DNA from: Acetobacteraceae bacterium
GTDB lineage: Bacteria > Pseudomonadota > Alphaproteobacteria > Acetobacterales > Acetobacteraceae
Assembly: GCA_031291725.1 (NCBI GenBank)
Contig: JARLIM010000020.1
Coordinates: forward strand, 1 to 64,000
Length of the DNA: 64,000 nucleotides
Direction of reading: 5' to 3'
The stretch's first letter is position 1. Each line of letters begins with the position of its first letter. Below are positions 8,904 through 18,788 of this stretch, one piece after another. Under the pieces are notes generated by a model. The model was not told the DNA's origin, made no database searches, and saw nothing but the letters and a program-made list of their open reading frames with translations. The translations under genes and the position numbers were made by a program.

Positions 8904-9836
8904 TCATTGCGGCGTCTGCGCCAGTTGCGCATACAACGCCATGACATCCTCGCGCCGCACAAGGGCCGTGCCGTATTGCGACACCGCCACCGCTGCCGTC
9001 GCCGTGCCCATCCGCAAGGCATGTGGGGCCGATTCGTTGCCTGCCAATGCCAAGACCAACCCGGCGAGGAAACTATCCCCCGCCCCCACCGCACTGCGCA
9101 CCGCCACAGGTGCCGCCGCCTCACGCCACAGGCCATCGGCGGTGGCGAGCAAGGCGCCATCGCCGCCCAGGCTGACCGCAATCGCCCGCGCCGCCCCTGC
9201 TTTCAGCAACGCCGTCACCTCGCGCTCCTGTGCCGCCGCGTCCGGCACCGGGCGGCCTTGCAGGAATTCCAACTCGCCCAGGCTGAGTTTGAGAAGGTCA
9301 ACGCCCTGCCCCAACGCTGCCCGCAGCGCAGCGCCGGAGCTGTCGAGGGCGAATTTCCGGCCATTGGCCTGCGCATCGCGGGCGGCACGGGCGTAAAAAT
9401 CATCCGGCACGCCGGGGGGCAGAGAGCCGCTGGCGACAATCCAATCGGCATCGAGCGTGCCAAGCCGATCGAGCAGTGCCCGCCATTCCGCGTCCTGTAC
9501 CTGCGGGCCGGGCGGCACGAAACGGTATTCAGCGCCCCCCACCTCATGCACGGTATAGGAAATCCGCGTCCGCCCGCCGATCGGCACCGCCCGCCACGCC
9601 ACATGTTCGGCATCGAGCAATTCGCCGATCAATTGGCCGGTCACATCGCCGACCAGCAGCAACGCCTGCACATCGCCGCCCAGGGCGTGCAGCACCCGCG
9701 CCACATTCACCCCGCCACCGCCTGCGTCATAGCGTTCGTCGCGTGTGCGGATTTTATGGGTGGGGCGCACCGCATCGGCCGTGCTGGCGATGTCGAGAGC
9801 CGGATTGACGGTCAGGGTGACGATGCGTGCGGTCAT
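8904..9836 (-). CDS. PfkB-family sugar-phosphate kinase (phosphofructokinase-like)
   Basis: 310-aa ribokinase-fold kinase of the 1-phosphofructokinase/Pfk-2/tagatose-6-phosphate kinase branch. It has an N-terminal TLTVNPALDIA, the glycine pair GGGGVNVARVLHALG that contacts substrate, and the C-terminal ATP/anion-hole motif VGAGDSFLAGL with its catalytic Asp. It would phosphorylate a fructose phosphate in the cytoplasm. It sits 25 bp downstream of a PTS IIA gene and 10 bp upstream of an SDR gene in the kdp transcription direction. Confidence 0.85.
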   Translation of the reverse strand: MTARIVTLTVNPALDIASTADAVRPTHKIRTRDERYDAGGGGVNVARVLHALGGDVQALLLVGDVTGQLIGELLDAEHVAWRAVPIGGRTRISYTVHEVGGAEYRFVPPGPQVQDAEWRALLDRLGTLDADWIVASGSLPPGVPDDFYARAARDAQANGRKFALDSSGAALRAALGQGVDLLKLSLGELEFLQGRPVPDAAAQEREVTALLKAGAARAIAVSLGGDGALLATADGLWREAAAPVAVRSAVGAGDSFLAGLVLALAGNESAPHALRMGTATAAVAVSQYGTALVRREDVMALYAQLAQTPQ

Positions 9837-9861
9837 GGCCGGATGCTACCCTGGCAACGCG

Positions 9862-10317
9862 CTATCCCACCAGTGCGGCCACCACGGCTTCGGGCGTGCT
9901 GGCCTGTCGGATCGCCTGCGCCACATCCGGTTGACGCAATTTGCGGCTGGCCGCGGCGAGAAGGGCAAGATGGGTGGAGCTGGCGCCGTCGGGCGAGAGC
10001 AGCAGGAACACCAGATCCACCGGCTGGCCGTCCACCGCGTCATACGCCACCGGCTTGTCCAGCACGCCCACCGCACAGAAGGGCCGCGTCAGGCCGGGCA
10101 GGCGGGCATGCGGCACCGCCACGCCATGGCCGAATCCGGTGCTGCCCAACGCCTCGCGCGTGGCCAAGGCCGCGGCAAGCGCTGCTTCCGGCACGCCAGA
10201 CGCCGCAGCGCAGCGCTTGGCCAATTCCGCCAACAGGGCCGATTTCGTCGTCGCGCGCAGGCGCACATGCACATGCGACGGGGTCAACAGATCGGTCAGG
10301 GTCTCAATATACGCCAT
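9862..10317 (-). CDS. PTS IIA (fructose/nitrogen-type) protein, EIIA-Ntr-like
   Basis: 151-aa PTS EIIA type-2 domain. The phosphorylatable His70 sits in GHGVAVPHARLPG, and DLVFLLLSPDG is the conserved core strand. No EIIB or EIIC gene is near, which favours a regulatory PtsN-like role over sugar uptake. PtsN of E. coli binds KdpD and stimulates it; here the gene lies 10 bp after kdpE, so a dedicated Kdp regulator is plausible. Start: ATG 10317, or ATG 10338 overlapping the kdpE stop by 11 bp; neither has a strong ribosome binding site. Confidence 0.82.
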   Translation of the reverse strand: MAYIETLTDLLTPSHVHVRLRATTKSALLAELAKRCAAASGVPEAALAAALATREALGSTGFGHGVAVPHARLPGLTRPFCAVGVLDKPVAYDAVDGQPVDLVFLLLSPDGASSTHLALLAAASRKLRQPDVAQAIRQASTPEAVVAALVG

Positions 10318-10327
10318 CGTCAGGGTG

Positions 10328-11014
10328 TCAGCTTTCATCCAAAATCGCCAGCCGATATCCCACGCCGGTCTCGGTGAGGATGTAGCGCGGTTGTTCGGCG
10401 CTGGCTTCGATCTTCTGGCGGATTTGCCTGACATAAACGCGCAATTGCTGCACGTCGCTGTTGGCACCCCATAATTTGCCCAGAATGAAGCGATGCGTCA
10501 GCACGCGCCCGGCATGCAGCACCATCAGCTTGAGAATATCGTATTCACGCGGCGATAAATGCACCTCGCGCCCGTCCACCGCAACCAATCGTCGCACCAG
10601 ATCCACCGACAATCCGCCACTGCGGAACACCGGCTGCGCCCCCTCCTGCGCCAGACGGTGACGCAGCCCGGTGCGGATACGCGCGATCAGTTCGGCCATG
10701 CCGAAGGGTTTGGTGACATAATCATCCGCCCCCAACTCCAACGCCGCCACCTTGCCGCGCTCATCCTCCCGCGCGGAGAGCACCACAATCGGCACGGCGG
10801 AGAAGCTGCGGATTTCCCGCACCAGATCGAGCCCCTCGATATCCGGCAGCCCCAGATCGAGCAACACCAGATCGGGCGAGAGGCCGCGCACCGCCTCCAG
10901 CGCCGCCCGCCCTGTCGCGGCTTCCTCGGTGCGGAACCCTTCAGCGCCCAGGCTGGTGCGCAACAGCCTGCGGATCGCCGGCTCGTCGTCCACGATGAGA
11001 ATGAAGGAACTCAT
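10328..11014 (-). CDS. kdpE: KdpE response regulator
   Basis: 228-aa OmpR/PhoB-type regulator that activates kdp transcription. The receiver domain has acidic pocket DDE at 9-11, phospho-acceptor Asp53 in LVLLDLGLPDIEG, and the switch Lys in VTKPFG. The C-terminal winged helix contains LSPREYDILKLM and ends RYILTETGVGYRL. Its ATG overlaps the kdpD stop by 4 bp (translational coupling). Confidence 0.96.
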   Translation of the reverse strand: MSSFILIVDDEPAIRRLLRTSLGAEGFRTEEAATGRAALEAVRGLSPDLVLLDLGLPDIEGLDLVREIRSFSAVPIVVLSAREDERGKVAALELGADDYVTKPFGMAELIARIRTGLRHRLAQEGAQPVFRSGGLSVDLVRRLVAVDGREVHLSPREYDILKLMVLHAGRVLTHRFILGKLWGANSDVQQLRVYVRQIRQKIEASAEQPRYILTETGVGYRLAILDES

Positions 11015-13698
11015 GACGTCACTTCTGGCACAGGCAGGGTGACGGTGAAAACCGCCCCGCTGCGCTCCATCCGGTTGGTGACGGCAATTCGCCCGCCCAT
11101 CGCCTCGACAAAGCCGCGACAGATCGCCAGACCCAGGCCGGTCCCCGCCCGCGCACGGTCGCCGCGCCCATCGGGGGATTGAATGCGAAAGAATTTCTCG
11201 AACACGTGCTCGCGCAATTCCGGCGGAATGCCGGGGCCTTCATCGATGACCTGCAACGTGACACTGCGATCGGGTTGGGTTTGCCAAGCGCGCAGAATGA
11301 TCGTGGTGCCGGAGGGCGCATATTTGGCGGCATTGTCGAGCAGGTTGAACAGCACCTGCTCCAGCAGCACCGCGTCCAGTTGCAGGATCGGCAAATCCTC
11401 GGCGAAATCCAGCTCCACCTTATGGCGCAGCAATATCTTGCCGGCCCGCGCGAGGGTGGAGCCGATCAACTCGCCCAAATCCACCGCCTGCCGCTCGCGC
11501 GCCACCGCCCCTGATTCCAGCCGCGTCATGTCGAGCAGATTGGCCACGAACCGCCCCATCCGCTCAGCCTCTTCAGCGATGGTGGCAAGCAATTCGTCCT
11601 GATCGGCGACGGCCAGCGCCGCTCGGTAGGTTTGCAGCGAACTCGCCGCCCCAAGAATGGCCGAGAGCGGCGTGCGCAGATCATGTGACAGCGAGGTGAG
11701 CAGCGCCGCCCGCAACCGCTCGGCCTCGGCGTTCAGCCGGGAGCGATCCACATCCTCCGCCAGCACCATCCGCTCGATCGACACCGCCGCCTGATCGCCC
11801 AGCGCGTCGAGCAGGCGGCGTTGATCGGGGGTGAGCAACGGGCCGCGCTTGATGTCGTCATTGTCGATGCCCACGATGGCCACCGGACCGCTGCCGGTGC
11901 GCAAGGGCAGGAACAGCAATCGCCCGCCCGGCAGCGTGTCCGAGCCGCGCCCGGTGGGGCGGTTGGACTGCCAGGCCCAATTGGCGGCGGCGAGGTCGGC
12001 CTCGTCGAGCGAATCCTCCGGCGGATAGGCCCCGCGCACCATCAGCATCTCGCTCTCCCGCGATTCCGGCAGCAGCAGCACCACGCGCAGCTTCAGCATC
12101 GCCGCCATCTGATAGGCCGTCGCCCACAGCAGATCGTCCAGATTGCCGATGCCCGCCAGTTTGCGGCTGAACTGATACAATTCCTCCGTCGTGCGCGCCC
12201 GCACCCGTGCGGCAACGGTCTGCGCGCGCAACCGGGCGGCGAGGTTGGAGGTGATAATCGCTGAAATCGTGAAGAAAAACAGCGCCACCACGTTTTCCGG
12301 GTCGGCGATGGTGAAGCTGTAAAGCGGCTCCAGGAAAAAGAAATTATACCCCAGCGTGGACACCAGACAGGCCAGCAGCGACGGCCACAGCCCGTAGGTT
12401 GCCGCCGAGATCAGCACGGCGGTGAGATAGACCATGCCGATGCCCGAGGAATTCAGCACCTGCCGCAACCCCACGCCGATCAGCGTGGCCGCCAGCACCA
12501 ACGCCATGCTGGCCAAAACCGGCGTGGGGGCCAGCCGAACTTGCACCGGCAGCCGCACTGCACGGTCGCCTTTCTCCGGTTGCGTGCCGATCACATGCAC
12601 CGGAATATCGCGTGCCAGCCGCAGCAATTGCTCGGGAATCGACCGCTGCCACCAGCGCTGCCGCTCGGTGTGGCCGATGACGATATGGGTGAAATTATGC
12701 TCGCGCGCATAGCTCAGCACGTCCTCGGCAATCGTGCTGCCCGGCATCGTCACCGCCTCCGCCCCCAGCCTTTCAGCCATGCGCAAGGTCTCGGCGATCT
12801 GGTCACGGTCGGAATCCGGCAATTCCCGGTCGCGCACGGTCTCGATATGCAGCGCCGTCCACGGCACGCGCAGCCGTTCGGCCATCCGGCGGCCATATCG
12901 CACCAGCTTGGCGCCGTCGCGATGATCGATGCACACCAGCACCCGATCCCCCGCCGCCCACGGCCCCTGAATCGCATGCGCCTGCATGTGATCGAGCAAT
13001 TGCGCATCCACCCGTTGCGCGGTGCGGCGCAGCGCCAATTCGCGCAGGGCGGTCAGATTGCCGGCGGAGAAATAATGCCCCAACGCCCGATTGGCCGTCT
13101 TGGCCACATACACCTTGCCCTCACGCAGGCGCTGGATCAGGTCGTCCGGCGTCAGATCGATCACCTCGATTTCGGCGGCGGTGTCGATCACGCTGTCCGG
13201 CACCGTCTCGCGCACCCGGATGCGGGTGATCTGCGCCACCACATCGTTGAGGCTTTCCACGTGCTGGATGTTCAGCGTGGAATAGACATCGATCCCGGCG
13301 GCGAGGATTTCCTCGACATCCTGATAGCGCTTGGCGTGCCGGCTGCCCGGCGCGTTGGTGTGGGCGAGTTCATCGACCAGCACCAACGCCGGTTTGCGGG
13401 CCAGGATGGCGTCGATGTCCATCTCGTCCAGCACGCGGCCCTTATAGTCGATCTTCTGGCGCGGCAGCGTTTCGAGGTCGGCCACCATCGCCTCGGTCTC
13501 AACGCGCCCATGCGTCTCCACCACGCCGATCACCACGTCCACCCCCTCCCGCTTGCGCTGATGGGCAGCGGTGAGCATCTCATAGGTTTTCCCAACGCCG
13601 GGGGCGGCGCCGAGGAAGATTTTGAGTTTGCCCCTGCGGTCCTGCTGAATGGATTTCAGCAGGGCCTCAGGCGTGGGGCGGCCGTCGCGGTCAGACAT
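11011..13698 (-). CDS. kdpD: KdpD osmosensitive potassium sensor kinase
   Basis: 895-aa membrane histidine kinase/phosphatase for KdpE. Order of domains: N-terminal KdpD domain with Walker A GAAPGVGKT (residues 30-38), a universal-stress-protein-like domain, four clustered membrane helices near residues 400-500, a GAF-like region, HisKA with the phospho-His in SLSHDLRTPLSAI (near 670), and HATPase with N box LFNLLDNAAKYAP and G box GTGLGLAIC. Complete compared with E. coli KdpD (894 aa). Starts 9 bp after kdpC. Confidence 0.97.
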   Translation of the reverse strand: MSDRDGRPTPEALLKSIQQDRRGKLKIFLGAAPGVGKTYEMLTAAHQRKREGVDVVIGVVETHGRVETEAMVADLETLPRQKIDYKGRVLDEMDIDAILARKPALVLVDELAHTNAPGSRHAKRYQDVEEILAAGIDVYSTLNIQHVESLNDVVAQITRIRVRETVPDSVIDTAAEIEVIDLTPDDLIQRLREGKVYVAKTANRALGHYFSAGNLTALRELALRRTAQRVDAQLLDHMQAHAIQGPWAAGDRVLVCIDHRDGAKLVRYGRRMAERLRVPWTALHIETVRDRELPDSDRDQIAETLRMAERLGAEAVTMPGSTIAEDVLSYAREHNFTHIVIGHTERQRWWQRSIPEQLLRLARDIPVHVIGTQPEKGDRAVRLPVQVRLAPTPVLASMALVLAATLIGVGLRQVLNSSGIGMVYLTAVLISAATYGLWPSLLACLVSTLGYNFFFLEPLYSFTIADPENVVALFFFTISAIITSNLAARLRAQTVAARVRARTTEELYQFSRKLAGIGNLDDLLWATAYQMAAMLKLRVVLLLPESRESEMLMVRGAYPPEDSLDEADLAAANWAWQSNRPTGRGSDTLPGGRLLFLPLRTGSGPVAIVGIDNDDIKRGPLLTPDQRRLLDALGDQAAVSIERMVLAEDVDRSRLNAEAERLRAALLTSLSHDLRTPLSAILGAASSLQTYRAALAVADQDELLATIAEEAERMGRFVANLLDMTRLESGAVARERQAVDLGELIGSTLARAGKILLRHKVELDFAEDLPILQLDAVLLEQVLFNLLDNAAKYAPSGTTIILRAWQTQPDRSVTLQVIDEGPGIPPELREHVFEKFFRIQSPDGRGDRARAGTGLGLAICRGFVEAMGGRIAVTNRMERSGAVFTVTLPVPEVTS

Positions 13699-13707
13699 GA
13701 TGGCAGG

Positions 13708-14310
13708 CTATTTCCCCATGGCGTCGAGCGCCATATTGAGGGCAAGGACATTCACGCGCGGCTCGCCGATCAACCCGAACAACCGACCGTCGATATGCGC
13801 ATCGACCAACGCGCTCACCGCCTGTTCAGACATGTTGCGCGCTTTGGCCACACGCGGCACCTGGAAACGTGCGGCTTGCGGTGAAATCTCCGGGTCCAGC
13901 CCACTGGCCGAGGTCGTCACCAGATCGCCCGGCACCGGCACACCCGGATTCTCGGCCTGCAATGCCGCCACATCGCCCTTCACCCGATCCGCCAGCGCCT
14001 TGGCGGTGGGGGCGAGGTTCGAGCCGGAGGAGTTGTTGGCGTTATAGGGCGCCGGCACGGTTTTGGTGCTGTCATTCGGGTCGGTGTCGGTGGTGGCCGA
14101 CGGGCGCGGGTGGAAATACTCCGGCTTGGTGAAGGTCTGGCCGATCAGCGACGAACCGATCGGCGCGCCATTCTTCATCACCAGCGATCCCCCCGCCTGC
14201 TGCGGAAAGATCATGCTGGCAATGCCGGTGACGGCGAGCGGATAGACAAGGCCGGTGATCAGCGTGAACGCCAGCAGCAGAACGATGGCCGGGCGAAATT
14301 GGGACAACAT
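13708..14310 (-). CDS. kdpC: Potassium-transporting ATPase subunit KdpC
   Basis: 200-aa single-pass accessory subunit of the KdpFABC complex. One N-terminal membrane helix ([25 protein letters not shown] region) is followed by a soluble domain with [24 protein letters not shown] and [13 protein letters not shown], all KdpC hallmarks. It helps ATP binding by KdpB. A 53-bp gap to kdpB contains a fragment of the GTCATTGCG repeat. Confidence 0.96.
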   Translation of the reverse strand: MLSQFRPAIVLLLAFTLITGLVYPLAVTGIASMIFPQQAGGSLVMKNGAPIGSSLIGQTFTKPEYFHPRPSATTDTDPNDSTKTVPAPYNANNSSGSNLAPTAKALADRVKGDVAALQAENPGVPVPGDLVTTSASGLDPEISPQAARFQVPRVAKARNMSEQAVSALVDAHIDGRLFGLIGEPRVNVLALNMALDAMGK

Positions 14311-14340
14311 GTCAGGCGTCCTTTGTTGGATTTATATTTC

Positions 14341-14363
14341 CGTCATTGCGAGGCGACGCAGCA
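14341..14363. repeat. Half copy of the GTCATTGCG dispersed palindrome
   Basis: CGTCATTGCGAGGCGACGCA at 14341-14360 matches the left arm of the repeat at 49287, without a right arm. It lies in the kdpB-kdpC spacer, abutting the kdpB stop codon. Confidence 0.55.
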
Positions 14364-16415
14364 TCAAGCCAGGCCCAGCGACGACACGATCACGTCAATC
14401 AGCTTGATGCCGATAAACGGCGCCACGATCCCGCCCAGCCCATAGACCAGCAGATTGCGGCCCAGCAGCGCCGAGGCCCCGATGGCGCGGTATTTCACGC
14501 CCTTCAGCGACAGCGGAATCAGGGCCACGATGATCAGCGCGTTGAAGATGATCGCCGACAAGATCGCACTCTGCGGCGTGGCCAGCCCCATCACGTTCAG
14601 CGCCTGCAACTGCGGATAGAAGGCCAGGAACATCGCCGGGATGATGGCGAAATACTTCGCCACATCGTTGGCAATGCTGAACGTGGTCAGCGCCCCGCGC
14701 GTCATCAGCAACTGCTTGCCGATCTCGACGATCTCGATCAGCTTGGTCGGATCGCTGTCCAGATCGACCATGTTGCCCGCCTCGCGCGCGGCCATCGTGC
14801 CGGTGTTCATCGCCACCCCCACATCGGCCTGCGCCAGGGCCGGAGCGTCGTTGGTGCCGTCGCCGCACATGGCGACCAGCTTGCCTTGCGCCTGTTCCGA
14901 CCGGATCAACGCCAGCTTATCCTCGGGCGTGGCCTGGGCGAGGAAATCGTCCACGCCCGCTTCGGCGGCAATGGCTGCGGCAGTCAGCGGGTTGTCGCCG
15001 GTGATCATCACCGTGCGAATGCCCATCCGGCGCAATTCAGAGAAACGCTCCTTGATGCCGCCCTTGATGATGTCCTTCAGATGAATCACCCCCAACAGCT
15101 TCGCCCCATCGGCCACCGCCAACGGCGTGCCACCGGCGCGGGAGATGCGGTCAGCCAAAGTGGCGATTTCCTTGATCGCCGCCTCAGACGGTGGACGCGG
15201 CGCCGTTTTCACCCAGGCAATCACCGAATCCACCGCCCCCTTGCGGATCGTGCGTCCATCGACATCCACACCGCTCATCCGGGTTTGCGCGGTGAACGGG
15301 ATGAACTCGGCGTGCAGCGGCGCCATGTCGCGCTCGCGCAGGCCGTATTTCTCCTTGGCGAGCACCACGATGGAGCGGCCCTCCGGCGTCTCGTCGGACA
15401 GCGAGGACAATTGCGCCGCATCGGCCAACTCCGCCGCCATCACCCCCGACACCGGCAGGAATTCCGACGCCTGACGATTGCCCAGCGTGATCGTGCCGGT
15501 CTTGTCGAGCAGCAACGTATCCACATCGCCCGCCGCCTCCACCGCACGGCCCGACATCGCCAGCACGTTGAACCGCACCAGACGGTCCATCCCCGCAATG
15601 CCAATCGCCGACAGCAATGCGCCGATGGTCGTCGGGATCAGCGTCACGAACAGCGCCACCAGCACCAGCACCGGAATGCTCCCGCCGGCATAGGTGGAGA
15701 AGCTCGGCAGCGTGGCCACCGCCAGGATGAAGATCAGCGTCAGCCCCGCCAGCAGGATGTTCAGCGCGATTTCATTGGGCGTCTTCTGCCGGCTGGCGCC
15801 TTCGACGAGTGCAATCATGCGGTCGATGAAGGTGTTGCCCTGGGCGGCGGTGATGCGCACCTTGATGAAGTCGCTGGCAACCGTCGTCCCACCCGTCACC
15901 GCCGAGCGGTCGCCACCGCTCTCACGGATGACCGGGGCGGATTCGCCGGTGATGGCGGCTTCGTTGACCGAGGCGACACCCTCGATCACGTCCCCATCGG
16001 ACGGGATCAGCTCGCCCGCCTCCACCAGCACCACATCGCCCACCTGCAAAGCGGTGGCGGCGACGTTTTCGAGCGTGCCATCCGCCTTGTAGCGACGGGC
16101 GACCGCTTCGGTGCGGGTTTGCCGCAAGGTTGCCGCCTGCGCCTTGCCGCGCCCTTCGGCGACGGCTTCGGCGAAATTGGCGAAGATCACGGTGAACCAG
16201 AGCCACAGATTGATCTGAATGGCGAACCCCGGATGCGGTGCGCCCACGATCAGGTCACGGATCAACAGAATGGTGGTCAGCGTCGAGACGATCTCGACGA
16301 CAAACATCACCGGGTTGCGCCACATGATGCGCGGGTCAAGCTTGACCAGCGATTGCAGCATGGCGGGTTTCAGGATCGCCGGATCGAGGATCGACGAAGA
16401 TTTGCGCGTGGACAT
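14364..16415 (-). CDS. kdpB: Potassium-transporting P-type ATPase subunit KdpB
   Basis: 683-aa catalytic subunit that hydrolyses ATP to energise high-affinity K+ uptake through KdpA. It has the actuator motif [17 protein letters not shown], phosphorylation motif [15 protein letters not shown] (Asp near residue 305), the nucleotide-binding domain, and hinge motif [20 protein letters not shown]. Membrane helices flank these domains. Full-length for the family. It lies 14 bp after kdpA. Confidence 0.98.
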   Translation of the reverse strand: MSTRKSSSILDPAILKPAMLQSLVKLDPRIMWRNPVMFVVEIVSTLTTILLIRDLIVGAPHPGFAIQINLWLWFTVIFANFAEAVAEGRGKAQAATLRQTRTEAVARRYKADGTLENVAATALQVGDVVLVEAGELIPSDGDVIEGVASVNEAAITGESAPVIRESGGDRSAVTGGTTVASDFIKVRITAAQGNTFIDRMIALVEGASRQKTPNEIALNILLAGLTLIFILAVATLPSFSTYAGGSIPVLVLVALFVTLIPTTIGALLSAIGIAGMDRLVRFNVLAMSGRAVEAAGDVDTLLLDKTGTITLGNRQASEFLPVSGVMAAELADAAQLSSLSDETPEGRSIVVLAKEKYGLRERDMAPLHAEFIPFTAQTRMSGVDVDGRTIRKGAVDSVIAWVKTAPRPPSEAAIKEIATLADRISRAGGTPLAVADGAKLLGVIHLKDIIKGGIKERFSELRRMGIRTVMITGDNPLTAAAIAAEAGVDDFLAQATPEDKLALIRSEQAQGKLVAMCGDGTNDAPALAQADVGVAMNTGTMAAREAGNMVDLDSDPTKLIEIVEIGKQLLMTRGALTTFSIANDVAKYFAIIPAMFLAFYPQLQALNVMGLATPQSAILSAIIFNALIIVALIPLSLKGVKYRAIGASALLGRNLLVYGLGGIVAPFIGIKLIDVIVSSLGLA

Positions 16416-16429
16416 CTATCTGTTCTCGC

Positions 16430-18139
16430 TCAATAAAGGGTGCCGGCGGCGAGCGCGAAATGCTCGACGATCGGGCCCAGAGCCAAAGCCGGGAAGAAGG
16501 TCAGACCGCCGACGATCAGGATCACGCCTATGGCGAGGCCCACGAACATCGCGCCATCTGTCGGGAAGGTTCCGGAGGATGGCGGCACGGTCTTTTTCGC
16601 CGCCACCGAACCCGCAATCGCCAAGGCCGGGATGATGACAAAGAAACGGCCGATCATCATGCCGATGCCCAGCGTGGTGTTCCAGAACGGCGTGTTGGAC
16701 GAGATGCCGGCAAACGCCGAGCCGTTATTGCCCGCGGCCGACACATAGGCATACAGCGCCTCGGAAAACCCATGCGGACCGCTGGCCGAGAGCGCGGACG
16801 TGCCGACATCCAGCACCACCGCCACCGCCGTGAAGCCCAGCATCACCAGCGGCAGGCATAAGATGGCCAGCATGGTCATCTTCACCTCGCGCGCCTCGAT
16901 CTTCTTGCCCAGATATTCCGGCGTGCGACCCACCATCAGGCCAGCCACGAACACCGCCACGATGGCGAACATCAGGAAGCCATACAGCCCCGAGCCGACA
17001 CCGCCGAAGATGATCTCACCCAGCATGATGTTGATCATCGGAATCATCCCACCCAACGGCAGGAAGCTCTCGATCATCGCATTCACCGCGCCGCACGAGG
17101 CGTCAGTGGTCACGGTGGAGAACAGCGACGATCCGGCAATGCCGAATCGGATATCCTTGCCCTCCATATTGCCCATCGAGCCATCCATGCCGAGTGCCGT
17201 CAGCACCGGGTTGGCATGGCCTTCCGACCAATACAGCACCGTCACACCGGCCAGGAACAACAGGCCCATCGCGGCAAACACCGCCCAGCCCTGGCGTTCA
17301 TTGCCCACCATCCGGCCAAACATGTTCGTCAGCCCCGCACCGAGGGCGAAGATCGACAGCACCTGCAACATGTTGGTCAGCGCCGTCGGGTTCTCGAACG
17401 GATGCGCGGAGTTGGCGTTGAAGAAGCCGCCACCATTGGTGCCGAGCATCTTGATCGCTTCCTGGGTTGCCACCGGCCCCACCGCAATCGTCTGCTTGAT
17501 GCCTTCCAGCGTCGTCACATCAATCGGGCCAGAGAGCGTCTGCGGCACGCCCTGCCAGACCAGCACCAGCGCATAGAGGATGCACAACGGCAGCAGGCCA
17601 TAGAGCGTCACCCGCACCAGATCGACCCAGAAATTGCCGATCGTCTTCATCTGCCTGCGCGAAAAGCCACGCACGAAGGCCATCGCAATCGCCACACCGG
17701 CAGCCGCCGAGGTGAAGTTCTGCACCGTCAACGCCAGCATCTGGCTGCCATGGCTCATGGTGCTTTCGCCGCCATAGGATTGCCAGTTGGTGTTCGTCAG
17801 GAACGAGACGGCCGTGTTGTAGGCCAGATCCGGCGTGATCTCGCCCTGGCCGGCCGGGTTGAACGGCAGCACCGTCTGCAAACGCAGAATGCCGTAGGCG
17901 GCCAGGAAACAGGCGATCTTGAAGACCAGCATCGCCACCGCATAGCCACGCCAACTCTGCTCCGCCTCGGGCCGCACGCCCGCCGCCGCATAAAGCCCAC
18001 GCTCGACCGGGCCGAGAACGGGGGTCAGAAAGTTACGCGAACCGGTGGCGATGCTGGCCAGCAGACCGCCCACCGGACGGGTGACAGCGATCACCAACGC
18101 ACAAAAGAGCGCGATTTGCGCCCATCCAATCAGTGTCAT
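16430..18139 (-). CDS. kdpA: Potassium-transporting ATPase potassium-binding subunit KdpA
   Basis: 569-aa membrane protein of the SKT superfamily with the four-fold pore. Selectivity-filter segments are recognisable in [48 protein letters not shown] and [14 protein letters not shown] 18139 ([12 protein letters not shown]) is chosen; an upstream extension in the same frame would overlap kdpF. Follows kdpF by 10 bp. Confidence 0.97.
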   Translation of the reverse strand: MTLIGWAQIALFCALVIAVTRPVGGLLASIATGSRNFLTPVLGPVERGLYAAAGVRPEAEQSWRGYAVAMLVFKIACFLAAYGILRLQTVLPFNPAGQGEITPDLAYNTAVSFLTNTNWQSYGGESTMSHGSQMLALTVQNFTSAAAGVAIAMAFVRGFSRRQMKTIGNFWVDLVRVTLYGLLPLCILYALVLVWQGVPQTLSGPIDVTTLEGIKQTIAVGPVATQEAIKMLGTNGGGFFNANSAHPFENPTALTNMLQVLSIFALGAGLTNMFGRMVGNERQGWAVFAAMGLLFLAGVTVLYWSEGHANPVLTALGMDGSMGNMEGKDIRFGIAGSSLFSTVTTDASCGAVNAMIESFLPLGGMIPMINIMLGEIIFGGVGSGLYGFLMFAIVAVFVAGLMVGRTPEYLGKKIEAREVKMTMLAILCLPLVMLGFTAVAVVLDVGTSALSASGPHGFSEALYAYVSAAGNNGSAFAGISSNTPFWNTTLGIGMMIGRFFVIIPALAIAGSVAAKKTVPPSSGTFPTDGAMFVGLAIGVILIVGGLTFFPALALGPIVEHFALAAGTLY

Positions 18140-18149
18140 GGGGATGCCC

Positions 18150-18239
18150 TCAGAATTTCTCGGGGCGCACGAGCGCATAGACGAGATAGGCCAGAAGCCC
18201 AACCGTCACGATACCGCCGAGGATGAGATCAAGTGTCAT
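18150..18239 (-). CDS. kdpF: KdpF small membrane subunit
   Basis: 29-aa single-helix peptide that stabilises the KdpABC complex. It begins [20 protein letters not shown] and ends VRPEKF, the usual KdpF ending (ALVRPEKF). AAGGA stands eight bases before its ATG, and the stop lies 10 bp before kdpA. Confidence 0.93.
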   Translation of the reverse strand: MTLDLILGGIVTVGLLAYLVYALVRPEKF

Positions 18240-18251
18240 CGTCTGCGTCCT

Positions 18252-18335
18252 TCACAGCTTGTCGCATAAGCGCGCGAAGCCAAGGCACACCAGAAATCCG
18301 CCCACACCCAGGGCCAGAAAAACCATATCGGACAC
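18252..18335 (-). CDS. Putative 27-aa membrane peptide preceding kdpF
   Basis: A GTG-initiated frame with a well-spaced GAGG six bases upstream encodes 27 residues: a short polar start (SDM), a hydrophobic stretch VFLALGVGGFLVCLGF and a polar end ARLCDKL. It lies 12 bp upstream of kdpF in the same direction. I recall small ORFs ending in a similar C-D-R/K-L pattern ahead of kdpF in other proteobacteria, but have no database check. It may be an accessory Kdp peptide or an unannotated leader. Confidence 0.55.
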   Translation of the reverse strand: MSDMVFLALGVGGFLVCLGFARLCDKL

Positions 18336-18375
18336 GTCACACCTCGCCATTGGAGACAGGCCGAACGTGCGCCAG

Positions 18376-18381
18376 ATTATA
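18376..18381 (-). promoter_or_regulatory. Candidate -10 element of the kdp promoter
   Basis: TATAAT on the minus strand, 41 bp ahead of the 27-aa ORF. The hexamer 17 bp upstream (CGTCCA) is a poor -35, as expected for a promoter that needs an activator such as KdpE. The rest of 18340-18483 shows no gene. Confidence 0.4.
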
Positions 18382-18483
18382 TAGGAAAACGACCGAGTTG
18401 GACGATCGCGGATATAGGAATGTCATAGGGGGTTCAAAACACGCAAGGCGGAAGCGTGCTGCGTCATCGCCTTACGACATACC

Positions 18484-18771
18484 TCAACCGAACTTGAACA
18501 GCACCCCATAGCCGCCGCGCGGATAGTTCCATTCGATCTCGCCGGTCTCCTGCGTCACGATGCGGCAGGTGCCGCATTCCATGCAGCCATCGGCGACGAT
18601 CTCAACCGTGCCCTTGTCGGTCTCGGTGTAGCAACCGGCCGGGCAGATATCGACCAGCGCGCGCAATTCCTCGGACGGCGCGTCATGCGCACGCACCTTG
18701 ATATGCGGGCGTCCGGCATCGACCAGATAGCGATTCTGGAAGAGTTTTTCCTCGATCTTCGTACCACTCAT
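18484..18771 (-). CDS. fixX: FixX ferredoxin-like protein
   Basis: 95-aa ferredoxin-like subunit that works with FixC in the FixABCX complex, which splits NADH electrons between quinone and a low-potential ferredoxin/flavodoxin for nitrogenase. Cysteines C43/C47 ([10 protein letters not shown]) and C63/C66/C69 ([10 protein letters not shown]) can hold one [4Fe-4S] cluster. ATG 18771 with GGGAGG eight bases upstream; an upstream start at 18798 would overlap fixC. Last gene of the nif/fix run. Confidence 0.95.
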   Translation of the reverse strand: MSGTKIEEKLFQNRYLVDAGRPHIKVRAHDAPSEELRALVDICPAGCYTETDKGTVEIVADGCMECGTCRIVTQETGEIEWNYPRGGYGVLFKFG

Positions 18772-18788
18772 CTCGCACGCCTCCCGGT

